From positions 1 to 63,836 of the forward strand of contig CACIRC010000005.1 of NCBI GenBank assembly GCA_902588895.1: 63,836 nucleotides of DNA. The letters run 5' to 3'. The first letter of the stretch is position 1. Every line of letters begins with the position of its first letter. This document shows positions 57,050 to 63,836 of this stretch, piece by piece. The translations under genes were made by a program, and so were the position numbers. The stretch comes from an uncultured Pelagibacteraceae bacterium (GTDB lineage: Bacteria; Pseudomonadota; Alphaproteobacteria; Pelagibacterales; Pelagibacteraceae). The notes under the pieces are model-generated. The model had not been told where the DNA came from. It saw only the letters and a list, made by a program, of their open reading frames with translations, and ran no database searches.

Positions 57050-58060
57050 ATGAAAAAATTAAAAACAATTCTATTTTCCGCGCTTTTAGCATTCGGCATG
57101 ACTTCTTTTGCAAATGCTTGTGGAAAATTAGTTATAGCCGAACAAAACTGGGCATCTGCCGAGTTAATGGCAAACGTTGATAAAATCATTCTCGAAGAAG
57201 GATATGGATGTGAAGTAGAACTAGTACCTGGTGCTACTATGCCTACATTTACTTCAATGAATGATAAAGGAACACCTGACATGAACCCTGAGCAATGGGC
57301 GAATGCGGTTTATACTCCTTTAAAAAAAGCGGTAAGTGAAAAAAGATTAATTATTGCAAATAAAGCTCCAATTACAGGTCTTGGAGAAGGTTGGTGGTTA
57401 AATCCAGCAGCTTTAGAAAAACATCCAGAACTTAAAGGAATGACAGCTGTTCAAATTTTAGAACGTCCAGATTTGTTTCCAGATAAAGAGGACCCATCAA
57501 AAGGTGCTTTCATGGGATGTCCAGCAGGTTGGGGATGTCAATTAGCTAATGCAAATTTGTACAGAGCATTTGAAATGGAAAAAAAAGGTTGGAAGCTTAT
57601 TGATCCAGGTTCAGCTGCAGGTTTAGATGGTTCAATTGCTAAAGCGTCAGATTCTGGTGAGCCGTGGTTTGGATATTATTGGAACCCTACATCAATGGTT
57701 GGAAAATATAATTTACAGCCAGTTGATTTTGGTGTTCCTTTTGCAGGGAGAGATAATTGGGATAATTGCATCACTCTTGCAGAGCAAGATTGTGCAGATC
57801 CAAAACCAACTGCATGGACAAAATCTGAGGTTAACTCAATTGTAAGTGCTAACTTTGCTAAAACTGGTGGAAAAGATGTTTTAAAATATGTTGAAAGTAG
57901 AACTTTTCCAGGCCCAGTAATGAATGGAATGTTAGTTTATATGGCTGACAACCAAGCAAAAGGTTCTGATGCTGCGGTTGAGTTTTTAATTAAGCATGAA
58001 GATATTTGGACTAAGTGGGTGTCTTCTGGTGCTGCAAAAAAAATCAAAAAAAGTTTATAA
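57050..58060 (+). CDS. proX: Glycine betaine/proline-type ABC substrate-binding protein
   Basis: A 336-residue periplasmic protein of the ProX/OpuAC group. The signal peptide ends Ser-Phe-Ala-Asn-Ala near residue 23. Aromatic residues suited to a cation-pi cage are visible in Glu-Gln-Asn-Trp-Ala, Gly-Glu-Gly-Trp-Trp-Leu-Asn, Ala-Gly-Trp-Gly-Cys and Tyr-Tyr-Trp-Asn-Pro. Several Cys pairs could form disulfides. A CGGAGA site precedes the ATG. It likely binds glycine betaine or another quaternary osmolyte used by the divergent demethylation operon. Confidence 0.9.
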   Translation: MKKLKTILFSALLAFGMTSFANACGKLVIAEQNWASAELMANVDKIILEEGYGCEVELVPGATMPTFTSMNDKGTPDMNPEQWANAVYTPLKKAVSEKRLIIANKAPITGLGEGWWLNPAALEKHPELKGMTAVQILERPDLFPDKEDPSKGAFMGCPAGWGCQLANANLYRAFEMEKKGWKLIDPGSAAGLDGSIAKASDSGEPWFGYYWNPTSMVGKYNLQPVDFGVPFAGRDNWDNCITLAEQDCADPKPTAWTKSEVNSIVSANFAKTGGKDVLKYVESRTFPGPVMNGMLVYMADNQAKGSDAAVEFLIKHEDIWTKWVSSGAAKKIKKSL

Positions 58061-58071
58061 TTAACTTTTAA

Positions 58072-58100
58072 TTACGAGCCTATTTAATATAGGCTCGTAA
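58072..58100 (+). terminator. Perfect 12-bp hairpin between proX and proW
   Basis: TTACGAGCCTAT, a five-base loop and ATAGGCTCGTAA pair perfectly 11 bases after the proX stop and 13 bases before the permease ATG. The following AAATTTTAT is only weakly U-rich, so partial termination or mRNA stabilisation is likely, favouring the binding protein over the permease. Confidence 0.8.
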
Positions 58101-58113
58101 AAATTTTATATTT

Positions 58114-58998
58114 ATGGAATTTTTTACTGAATTTCCAGAAATGGGAAGAAGATCCCAAATGGAGCTAAGAAAAGGTATAGATTTAGCTTTTAGAAATTTT
58201 TCAAGAGAATATGGAGACAATATAGAAGCATTTTTTGATCCATTATTATTTTTTTTAGTATCATTAGAAAAACTATTATTATCTACACCATGGATAATAA
58301 TTATTGGAACAATTTGTGGATTAGCCTGGTTAGGTTCAAAAAGTTGGAAATTAGTTTTAGGAAGTGCAATAGCTTTTTTATTAATTGGTTATTTTGGAAT
58401 GTGGGAAGATTGTATGGCAACAGTTGCAATTATTACTGTGTGTACAATCATTTGTATTGTTGTTGGTATTCCAATAGGAATTGTAATGGCTAGATCAGCT
58501 AGAGCTGAAAAAGCAATACTTCCTGTATTGGATATGATGCAAACAATTCCTAGTTTTGTTTATTTGATACCAATTTTAATGTTGTTAGGGATCGGAAAAG
58601 TCCCAGGATTAATTGCTGTTTGTGTCTACGCAGTTCCTCCAATAATTAGATTAACTAATTTAGGTATTAGAGAAGTAGATAAAGAGACTTTAGAGGCTAG
58701 TGAAGCTTTTGGAGCAACCACAGCACAAAAATTAAAATCTGTTCAGATTCCACTTGCTTTACCTACTGTTTTTGCTGGTGTAAACCAAACCATAATGATG
58801 GCTTTAGCTATGGTAGTTATTGCCTCTATGATAGGCGTAAAAGGCCTTGGTGTACCGATATTAAGAGCTGTTTCTAACCAATATTTAGCTCTTGGGATGA
58901 TGAATGGATTAGCAATAGTAGCTCTCGCAATTGTCTTTGATAGGGTCACTCAAGAATATGGAAGAAGGATCCAAAAGCATAGAGGCCAGATAAAATAA
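58114..58998 (+). CDS. proW: Glycine betaine/proline-type ABC permease
   Basis: A 294-residue permease with about seven helices. Like ProW it starts with a cytoplasmic leader of some 45 residues (Asp-Leu-Ala-Phe-Arg-Asn-Phe-Ser-Arg-Glu-Tyr-Gly). It has Met-Gln-Thr-Ile-Pro-Ser-Phe-Val-Tyr-Leu-Ile-Pro, and the ATPase-contact loop Glu-Ala-Ser-Glu-Ala-Phe-Gly-Ala-Thr near 193. No ATP-binding subunit gene follows: the next gene, 62 bases on, is a MetF-like reductase. The ATPase must be encoded elsewhere or shared. Confidence 0.92.
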   Translation: MEFFTEFPEMGRRSQMELRKGIDLAFRNFSREYGDNIEAFFDPLLFFLVSLEKLLLSTPWIIIIGTICGLAWLGSKSWKLVLGSAIAFLLIGYFGMWEDCMATVAIITVCTIICIVVGIPIGIVMARSARAEKAILPVLDMMQTIPSFVYLIPILMLLGIGKVPGLIAVCVYAVPPIIRLTNLGIREVDKETLEASEAFGATTAQKLKSVQIPLALPTVFAGVNQTIMMALAMVVIASMIGVKGLGVPILRAVSNQYLALGMMNGLAIVALAIVFDRVTQEYGRRIQKHRGQIK

Positions 58999-59060
58999 TT
59001 GATAATTTGTTTCATCGAATTTTCTAGACTCATATTTTAAAATAAATAAAGATCCCCAGT

Positions 59061-59789
59061 ATGAATTTTTCATTGGAAATAGGACCTAAAACTGAAGTTG
59101 ATACAGTTCCAGCATTGTCTGACATTTATATCACAATGCTACCTGGAGGTGATTATAGAGAGACCGCTGACAAGGCAGTAGAGCTTGTAAAAAAAGGATT
59201 TAACCCTGTACCTCATTTTCCTGCTAGATCAATGCATGATGAAAAAGAACTTAAAGATTATGTTTCTAGATGCAAAGATGGAGGCGTAAAGCAAGCCTTA
59301 ATTATTGGAGGTGGAAGAGAACCGGCAGGTAAGTTTGATAGTTCCTTTCAACTTTTAGAGACAGGTTATTTTGAAAAAATGAAAATAGGAATTGCTGGAC
59401 ATCCCGAGGGGAGTCCTGATATATCCGACTCAGATTTAGAAAAAGCTATGATAGATAAAAAGCCTTATGCTGATTATATTGTAACACAGTGGTTGCTAGA
59501 TCCTCAGCCTATTATAGATTTTATTTCTAAGCAAAGCGTACCAGTGCATGTGGGAATTACTGGGCCATTAAAAATATCTAGCTTAATTAAATTTGCTAAT
59601 ATTGTGGGGGCAAAAAATTCCTTAAACTTTCTTAAATCTAATTTTAGTAAGGCATTGGATTTATTGAAACCTAAAGACCCTAATGATTTAATTGGGAAAG
59701 TTAAATCGCATACTGATAACTTCCACATTTATACATTCGGCGGCTTGAAGGAAACTAACAAGTGGTTGAAGGAGAATAGTTATGTCTAA
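59061..59789 (+). CDS. Short methylenetetrahydrofolate reductase-like protein
   Basis: A 242-residue TIM-barrel-type protein with MetF landmarks: N-terminal Phe-Ser-Leu-Glu-Ile-Gly-Pro, Pro-His-Phe-Pro-Ala-Arg-Ser near 67 (MetF Pro-His-Leu), Ile-Gly-Ile-Ala-Gly-His-Pro-Glu-Gly near 112, and Thr-Gln-Trp-Leu-Leu-Asp near 145. It is some 50 residues shorter than MetF. Running in the oxidative direction, it could turn methyl-THF from the adjacent demethylase into methylene-THF. It overlaps that gene by eight bases. Confidence 0.8.
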   Translation: MNFSLEIGPKTEVDTVPALSDIYITMLPGGDYRETADKAVELVKKGFNPVPHFPARSMHDEKELKDYVSRCKDGGVKQALIIGGGREPAGKFDSSFQLLETGYFEKMKIGIAGHPEGSPDISDSDLEKAMIDKKPYADYIVTQWLLDPQPIIDFISKQSVPVHVGITGPLKISSLIKFANIVGAKNSLNFLKSNFSKALDLLKPKDPNDLIGKVKSHTDNFHIYTFGGLKETNKWLKENSYV

Positions 59790-61140
59790 AGAATTTGACT
59801 ATACTAAAGTACAACATGTTACTTCTGTTGATCAATCTGATAGAGAAGTACCATACAATTTAAGACAAAGTGGGCCAACTAAAGTTGAATTATTAATTTC
59901 AACAAGGGTAAGAAAGTCACCTTATTGGCATTTATCAATGCAGGCAGGTTGTTGGAGAGCAACTGTATACAATCGAATTTATCACCCAAGAGGTTATGTA
60001 AAACCTGAAGATGGTGGAGCAATGGTTGAATACGATGCTATCGTAAACCATGTAACAATGTGGAACGTTGCTGTTGAAAGACAGATAAGAGTTAAAGGTC
60101 CAGATGCAGAAAAATTTACTGACTACGTTATAACTAGAGATGCAACAAAAATTTCTCCTATGAGAGCAAGATATGTAATCTTGTGTAATGCCTATGGAGG
60201 AGTTTTAAATGATCCCATTCTTTTAAGAATCTCAAAAGATGAATTTTGGTTTTCATTATCAGACTCTGATATTGGTATGTATTTGCAAGGTGTTAATGCA
60301 GATGGAAAATTTAATTGCACAATTGAAGAAATTGACGCTTGTCCAGTACAAATTCAAGGTCCTAAATCAAAAGCCTTAATGCAAGACCTTTGTGGAGACC
60401 AAGTTGATTTTGATAATATGCCTTTCTATGGATTAGCAGAGGCAACAATTGGTGGAAGAAGTTGTGTAATTTCTCAATCTGGTTTTTCAGGAGAAGCTGG
60501 TTATGAGATATACTTGAGAAATGCAACTTTATATGCTGAAGATATGTGGAATGCAGTATTGGATGCAGGAAAAAAACATAACTTGATGGTCATTGCGCCT
60601 GCACACCATAGAAGAATACAAGCGGGTATTCTTTCTTGGGGACAAGACATGGATCAACAACATAATCCGTTTCAATGTAATTTAGGTTATCAAGTTTCAT
60701 TATCTGGTAAAGGTGAATGGAATAAAAAAGCTGATTATGTTGGTAAAGCTGCTTTGGAGAAAATGGGAGCAGATATAAAAGCTGGAAAAAAACCATATAA
60801 ACTTCAATTAGTTGGAATGGAGTTAGGTGGCAAACCAATTGACGATTATGCGCCTGACTTTTGGTTGGTATCACCAGAAAGTGGTGGAGATCCAGTTGGA
60901 TTTATTACTTCACCATGGTGGCATCCAGAAAAGAAAACCAATATTGCTATGGGATATGTTCCATTTGATGGAACTTTAAACCCTAACGGATTTCCAAAAA
61001 ATAAAGTTGGAACTAAGTTTAAAGTTCATCTTCCAGAAAAATACTCGGATACTCCAGGGACACCTGTAGATGCTGTAGTTGTGGATATTCCATTCAAAGA
61101 GTCTTTCAACGCAAATACAAGAGAAGTTGTAAAAGGCTAA
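59782..61140 (+). CDS. DmdA/LigM-like tetrahydrofolate-dependent demethylase (GcvT family)
   Basis: A 452-residue GcvT-fold protein. Near residue 95, Val-Thr-Met-Trp-Asn-Val-Ala-Val-Glu-Arg-Gln-Ile-x-Val-Lys-Gly-Pro-Asp-Ala matches DmdA Val-Trp-Asp-Val-Ala-Cys-Glu-Arg-Gln-Val. Leu-Asn-Asp-Pro-Ile-Leu, Ile-Gln-Gly-Pro-Lys-Ser and Ser-Gly-Phe-Ser-Gly-Glu-Ala-Gly-Tyr-Glu-Ile-Tyr follow. It is longer than DMSP demethylase DmdA (about 370 residues) and close in length to LigM-type O-demethylases. It should pass a methyl group from an S-, N- or O-methyl compound to THF. Confidence 0.8.
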   Translation: MSKEFDYTKVQHVTSVDQSDREVPYNLRQSGPTKVELLISTRVRKSPYWHLSMQAGCWRATVYNRIYHPRGYVKPEDGGAMVEYDAIVNHVTMWNVAVERQIRVKGPDAEKFTDYVITRDATKISPMRARYVILCNAYGGVLNDPILLRISKDEFWFSLSDSDIGMYLQGVNADGKFNCTIEEIDACPVQIQGPKSKALMQDLCGDQVDFDNMPFYGLAEATIGGRSCVISQSGFSGEAGYEIYLRNATLYAEDMWNAVLDAGKKHNLMVIAPAHHRRIQAGILSWGQDMDQQHNPFQCNLGYQVSLSGKGEWNKKADYVGKAALEKMGADIKAGKKPYKLQLVGMELGGKPIDDYAPDFWLVSPESGGDPVGFITSPWWHPEKKTNIAMGYVPFDGTLNPNGFPKNKVGTKFKVHLPEKYSDTPGTPVDAVVVDIPFKESFNANTREVVKG

Positions 61141-61148
61141 AATTTACT

Positions 61149-61176
61149 AAAGGGGAGCTAATTTCAACTCCCCTTT
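61149..61176 (+). terminator. Terminator after the demethylase gene
   Basis: AAAGGGGAG and CTCCCCTTT form a nine-base GC-rich stem around a ten-base loop, eight bases after the demethylase stop, with TTTT overlapping and following the stem. It ends the proX-proW-metF-like-dmdA-like unit. Confidence 0.85.
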
Positions 61177-61185
61177 TCAATTCTA

Positions 61186-61296
61186 ATGGCCAAAAGTTTT
61201 CTAATAGCAGTTTGCATTATCATTGCTATTGCTTTAATAATATTTCCATTAATTGTTTCTTATAAAGCTCAAAAAAATAAAAATAAAAAAAATTAA
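61186..61296 (+). CDS. 36-residue single-helix membrane protein
   Basis: An ATG at 61186 opens a 36-codon frame: a basic start, a hydrophobic helix (Phe-Leu-Ile-Ala-Val-Cys then Ile-Ile-Ile-Ala-Ile-Ala-Leu-Ile-Ile-Phe) and a Lys/Asn-rich tail. The last base of its TAA is the first base of the next ATG, so the two are translationally coupled. It has the look of a small membrane subunit. No family recognised. Confidence 0.55.
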   Translation: MAKSFLIAVCIIIAIALIIFPLIVSYKAQKNKNKKN

Positions 61297-61841
61297 TGTT
61301 TGCTGAATTTTTAAATATAATTTTTAAGTCAATAAAATTAGACAAAACTCTTTATTCGGATAATAAAAATTTTGGAGAAGCTTCAATATACTTCGCTGGG
61401 ATTATAATGATCCTAGATGGTATTGCTGGGGCAGTGGCGGCGAATACTATTATTAAAACAGCTATCGCAATGTCTGGTCTAACTGCAATAGTTACTTGGC
61501 TAATATGGGCAATTTTTATTTTTGTAATTGGAGTTAAATTATTTCCTGATAAGCAAACTAAAGTTTCTTTCAAAAAAGTTTTAACAGCAGTTGGTTTTGC
61601 TCATGCACCTGGTTTATTAAGATTTTTTGCAGTCACACCAGATTTAATGATACCAATAATTTTTCTTACTCAGTTTTGGATTTTTGCAGGTTTAATAATT
61701 TCAACTAAACAAATATTGAGTTTAAAATCTAATTTTAAATCTTTTGGTATTGTACTTTTATCTTTTTTAATTATTGCATTTTTGTCTATCTCATTTGTGA
61801 TTAGCAGAATGAATATGCTTCCAGTTAGTCAAATTAGTTAA
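61296..61841 (+). CDS. YIP1-domain-like membrane protein
   Basis: A 181-residue protein with a short cytoplasmic N-terminus and five hydrophobic segments (about 28-50, 54-78, 92-108, 114-132 and 146-168). Phe-Gly-Glu-Ala-Ser-Ile-Tyr-Phe-Ala and Val-Gly-Phe-Ala-His-Ala-Pro-Gly-Leu-Leu-Arg-Phe resemble bacterial YIP1-family proteins. The function is unknown. The stop codon overlaps the stop of the convergent zinc-ribbon-like gene. Confidence 0.72.
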   Translation: MFAEFLNIIFKSIKLDKTLYSDNKNFGEASIYFAGIIMILDGIAGAVAANTIIKTAIAMSGLTAIVTWLIWAIFIFVIGVKLFPDKQTKVSFKKVLTAVGFAHAPGLLRFFAVTPDLMIPIIFLTQFWIFAGLIISTKQILSLKSNFKSFGIVLLSFLIIAFLSISFVISRMNMLPVSQIS

Positions 61842-62005
61842 AGTGGAAAAATAGTCTTAGATACTCTACAAGAATTACATAATTTGAATCCGGTAAGAAT
61901 TAAATTTTGAGTAACACTTTCGTCCTCCTCTTTGCATTCATCACAAATATTATTTAATTCTTCATTATCTACCTTTAGATTTTTTTCATCAATTTTATCA
62001 ATCAT
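61838..62005 (-). CDS. 55-residue zinc-ribbon-like protein
   Basis: A small frame with ATG at 62005 inside the end of the DUF3726 gene (8-base overlap) and TAA at 61838. It contains two Cys-x-x-Cys knuckles, Cys21-Asp-Glu-Cys24 and Cys43-Asn-Ser-Cys46, separated by 18 residues, a spacing suited to one zinc ribbon. The N-terminal half is acidic. The overlapping start and paired Cys argue for a real gene; it is likely the third member of a unit with the two genes upstream. Confidence 0.65.
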   Translation of the reverse strand: MIDKIDEKNLKVDNEELNNICDECKEEDESVTQNLILTGFKLCNSCRVSKTIFPL

Positions 62006-62609
62006 TATCAGTCAAACCAGCACCTGCCGCACCCTCTTTTAAACTGTCACTTTCCTCTACAAAAGTTTCTTCAGATAACCTGTATAAATTATTCCATTCA
62101 TCGTCTGTAAAGTTATCTTCATTTTCAAGGAGTTTTATCTCAATTATCTTCGCGATTTTCGGAAATTCTTGGTCAATAAAATTTGAACTAATATTTACAT
62201 TTAAATTTAGTAAAATTTTTTTACCATCTATTTTTACATAAATTTTTTTTCCAATTATTTCTGATGAACGACTTATAAAGGAAATAAAAATTATTGGATA
62301 AGCAACATTTTTAAATTCAATTTTTTGTAAATTTTCTAAAACATTTATTTGATCTAAAAAACTAATACCTAAAGTAATTGGACAGTAAGAATATTTTGAT
62401 GAAGAGTTATTTTCGCTAATTAAATTTAAATTTTCAAATTTACTTTTATTTTTTTCATTAAAATATTCATTAAGATGCTTAATACCTGGTAATCTAAATA
62501 GCTCTAACAACCTTATACTTTTTCCTGTCTCCTCAGAAACTCCCCAAGAATATCCCGCTGCTTTTGAAGCTCTTTTAACGGTAGTTTCAATTTCACTCAG
62601 TGATTTCAT
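61998..62609 (-). CDS. DUF3726 family protein
   Basis: A 203-residue protein. The start Ser-Leu-Ser-Glu-Ile-Glu-x-x-x-Lys-Arg-Ala-Ser-Lys-Ala-Ala-Gly-Tyr-Ser-Trp followed by Gly-Val-Ser-Glu-Glu-Thr-Gly-Lys-Ser-Ile-Arg-Leu-Leu-Glu is characteristic of DUF3726. The C-terminus includes Arg-Leu-Ser-Glu-Glu-Thr-Phe-Val-Glu-Glu-Ser-Asp-x-Ser/Leu and Gly-Ala-Gly-Ala-Gly-Leu-x-Asp-Asn-Asp. No biochemical role is known to me. It shares one base with the gene upstream and eight with the zinc-ribbon-like gene downstream. Confidence 0.8.
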   Translation of the reverse strand: MKSLSEIETTVKRASKAAGYSWGVSEETGKSIRLLELFRLPGIKHLNEYFNEKNKSKFENLNLISENNSSSKYSYCPITLGISFLDQINVLENLQKIEFKNVAYPIIFISFISRSSEIIGKKIYVKIDGKKILLNLNVNISSNFIDQEFPKIAKIIEIKLLENEDNFTDDEWNNLYRLSEETFVEESDSLKEGAAGAGLTDND

Positions 62610-63836
62610 TAATAAATATTGGTTTTATATACCCACTGCTCGTCATAACTTTTTAGTTCATTTGGAAGTGGAGCTCCTTGGAACATACAAATTCTTAACC
62701 ATTTATCAGATCGTGGATCAAATTTTAATGCCCCAAAAAAAGATAATTTTAGTCTAAGCATATCAATTGGCATTAAATCTTTACCAATTGTATTATCTTG
62801 TATTTCTGAATAAGGAAATTTTTCTACAATGAACGCTCTCCTTACAACATGTCTTAACTCAGAATTTAATGTTAAAAACTCAGCAATAGTTAAACTATTT
62901 TTTGAGACTAATAATTTGTCATAAAGTTTTTTTATATCTCTTGCTATTGCTAAAGGCTGTTCTAATTCTGATCCATGCTCTTCAAAACGATCCGCCAATC
63001 TAGGTTCCTCTTTATTTTTTGAAATAAACCAAAAATTTTTATTATTTTCTTTTTCTTCAAAATTAATATCTAATATGTTTGGATACTTTGCTTCAATAAT
63101 ATTACGCAATTCTTCAACTTTTCTATAGGTTGGGATATTAAAATATTTTTCTTCATCTGAGCTCATTTCTTTCACTAAAGGATTTACAATATTGTTATAA
63201 GGTTCCATCATTATTGAAACAATGTATTCAATACATTCCTCGCAAGTATTATCCTCTAACCATTGATATATTTTGTTAAAAGGATATTCGATCTCAAAAT
63301 TAAAATCTTTGTTTATAAAATTTAAAAATTTTTCAACATCTTTTAATAATGATGAGATTTTTTTTTGTTGATATTCACTATCAGTATTCCAGCTTGTAAT
63401 ATTTTTTAATGATTTTTTTACACAATCTATAAATAAATCACTATCTTGACTTTCTACATTTTTGATTTCTCTAATTTTTTTAAGTGCTTTTTCTCTACTT
63501 AAAATCCAATTATTTAATAGAGTTGGGTGATTGACTATAAATGGAGCCATACCCAAGCCTGTGGAATTACCTATTCCCAAGTTTTTACAAATATTATCAT
63601 CTAGCTTAACGGCTGTTTTTGGATTTTTATGATAAGCAACATGATTAACTTGATCAAAAGTAAATTGTCTTACCAAATATACTAACATCATTTCTAATCT
63701 GAATGGACCATTAATTTCTTCACGATTTTTAATTCTAAATCGATCTGCAAGACCAAATTTACCTGAACCATATACCGCTGTAGTCCTATATAAATAGCCT
63801 ACTTTTGATAACAAATTTAAATCTGGCTGCTGACCT
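62609..63836 (-). CDS. Large uncharacterised protein, 5' end cut by the window edge
   Basis: At least 409 codons, open to the right edge. A TTG at 63814 could be read as a start, but in-frame codons continue before it (Gly-Gln-Gln-Pro-Asp-Leu-Asn), so the true start is probably outside. The N-terminal visible part has Tyr-Gly-Ser-Gly-Lys-Phe-Gly-Leu-Ala-Asp-Arg-Phe and Gly-Ile-Gly-Asn-Ser-Thr-Gly-Leu-Gly-Met-Ala-Pro-Phe. The rest is helical with Cys pairs such as Cys-Glu-Glu-Cys near residue 195. No family recognised. Confidence 0.75.
   Translation of the reverse strand, partial: GQQPDLNLLSKVGYLYRTTAVYGSGKFGLADRFRIKNREEINGPFRLEMMLVYLVRQFTFDQVNHVAYHKNPKTAVKLDDNICKNLGIGNSTGLGMAPFIVNHPTLLNNWILSREKALKKIREIKNVESQDSDLFIDCVKKSLKNITSWNTDSEYQQKKISSLLKDVEKFLNFINKDFNFEIEYPFNKIYQWLEDNTCEECIEYIVSIMMEPYNNIVNPLVKEMSSDEEKYFNIPTYRKVEELRNIIEAKYPNILDINFEEKENNKNFWFISKNKEEPRLADRFEEHGSELEQPLAIARDIKKLYDKLLVSKNSLTIAEFLTLNSELRHVVRRAFIVEKFPYSEIQDNTIGKDLMPIDMLRLKLSFFGALKFDPRSDKWLRICMFQGAPLPNELKSYDEQWVYKTNIY

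Noticed and set aside
1..63836. CRISPR arrays, insertion sequences, integrases or prophage genes
   Set aside because: No spaced direct-repeat arrays, transposase or integrase motifs, or phage structural genes were seen anywhere in the window.

Overview
The window reads as a stretch of a streamlined, AT-rich alphaproteobacterial genome of the SAR11 type (Pelagibacterales). The basis is strong A/T bias in codons and spacers, almost no intergenic DNA (no gap reaches 300 bases; the largest are 26732-27015 and 56775-57049), many 1-8 base gene overlaps, and a gene set rich in osmolyte and one-carbon metabolism. No tRNA, rRNA, CRISPR array, insertion sequence or prophage was seen. The genus-level assignment is an inference from gene content; no marker gene was compared.

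Layout. 1-2558: edge of a LysE-type exporter, a VOC protein, the cysE-cysK cysteine pair and an unknown membrane protein. 2718-6185: a run of small plus-strand genes (two exported proteins, a small alpha/beta-barrel-like protein, a cupin, a SnoaL-like protein, an HCCA-isomerase-like protein), ending in two SMR-family membrane proteins around a DUF2798 protein. 6164-13059: DUF952, DUF924, a HisN-type phosphatase, a 2-oxoglutarate oxygenase, azoreductase, CcdA and PEP carboxylase. 13034-26731: a sugar-acid catabolic locus with a TRAP transporter, an SMP-30 lactonase, an enolase-superfamily dehydratase, an FAH hydrolase, an SDR, two 3-hydroxyisobutyrate-dehydrogenase-type reductases, a hydroxyacid dehydrogenase, IlvD- and UxaA-type dehydratases and an EamA permease. 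26732-27015 holds a candidate small RNA. 27016-30685: cytochrome c'-like and cytochrome b561 genes, DUF4396, a persulfide-dioxygenase-like hydrolase and AzlCD. 30698-34683: a ferric-iron ABC system behind a Fur/Irr-like palindrome pair. 34807-38919: LysR, AcuI, FolE, HisI, a 2OG oxygenase and DUF2237.

38920-56774 is the most coherent part: eighteen minus-strand genes with almost no spacing. They run from a Rieske oxygenase through a BHMT-like methyltransferase, two dimethylglycine/sarcosine-dehydrogenase-like flavoproteins, a DddP-like M24 protein and a kinase/nucleotidyltransferase pair to ETF beta, ETF alpha and ETF-ubiquinone oxidoreductase. Divergent from it (57050-61140) lie a glycine-betaine-type binding protein and permease, a short MetF-like reductase and a DmdA/LigM-like demethylase. 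Together these suggest import and stepwise demethylation of methylated osmolytes: methyl groups pass to tetrahydrofolate or homocysteine and electrons pass through ETF to ubiquinone. The right edge (61838-63836) has a three-gene unit of unknown function with a previously unlisted 55-residue zinc-ribbon-like protein.

A recurring architectural feature is a strong hairpin between the substrate-binding-protein gene and the permease gene in all three transport systems (TRAP, iron ABC, betaine ABC).
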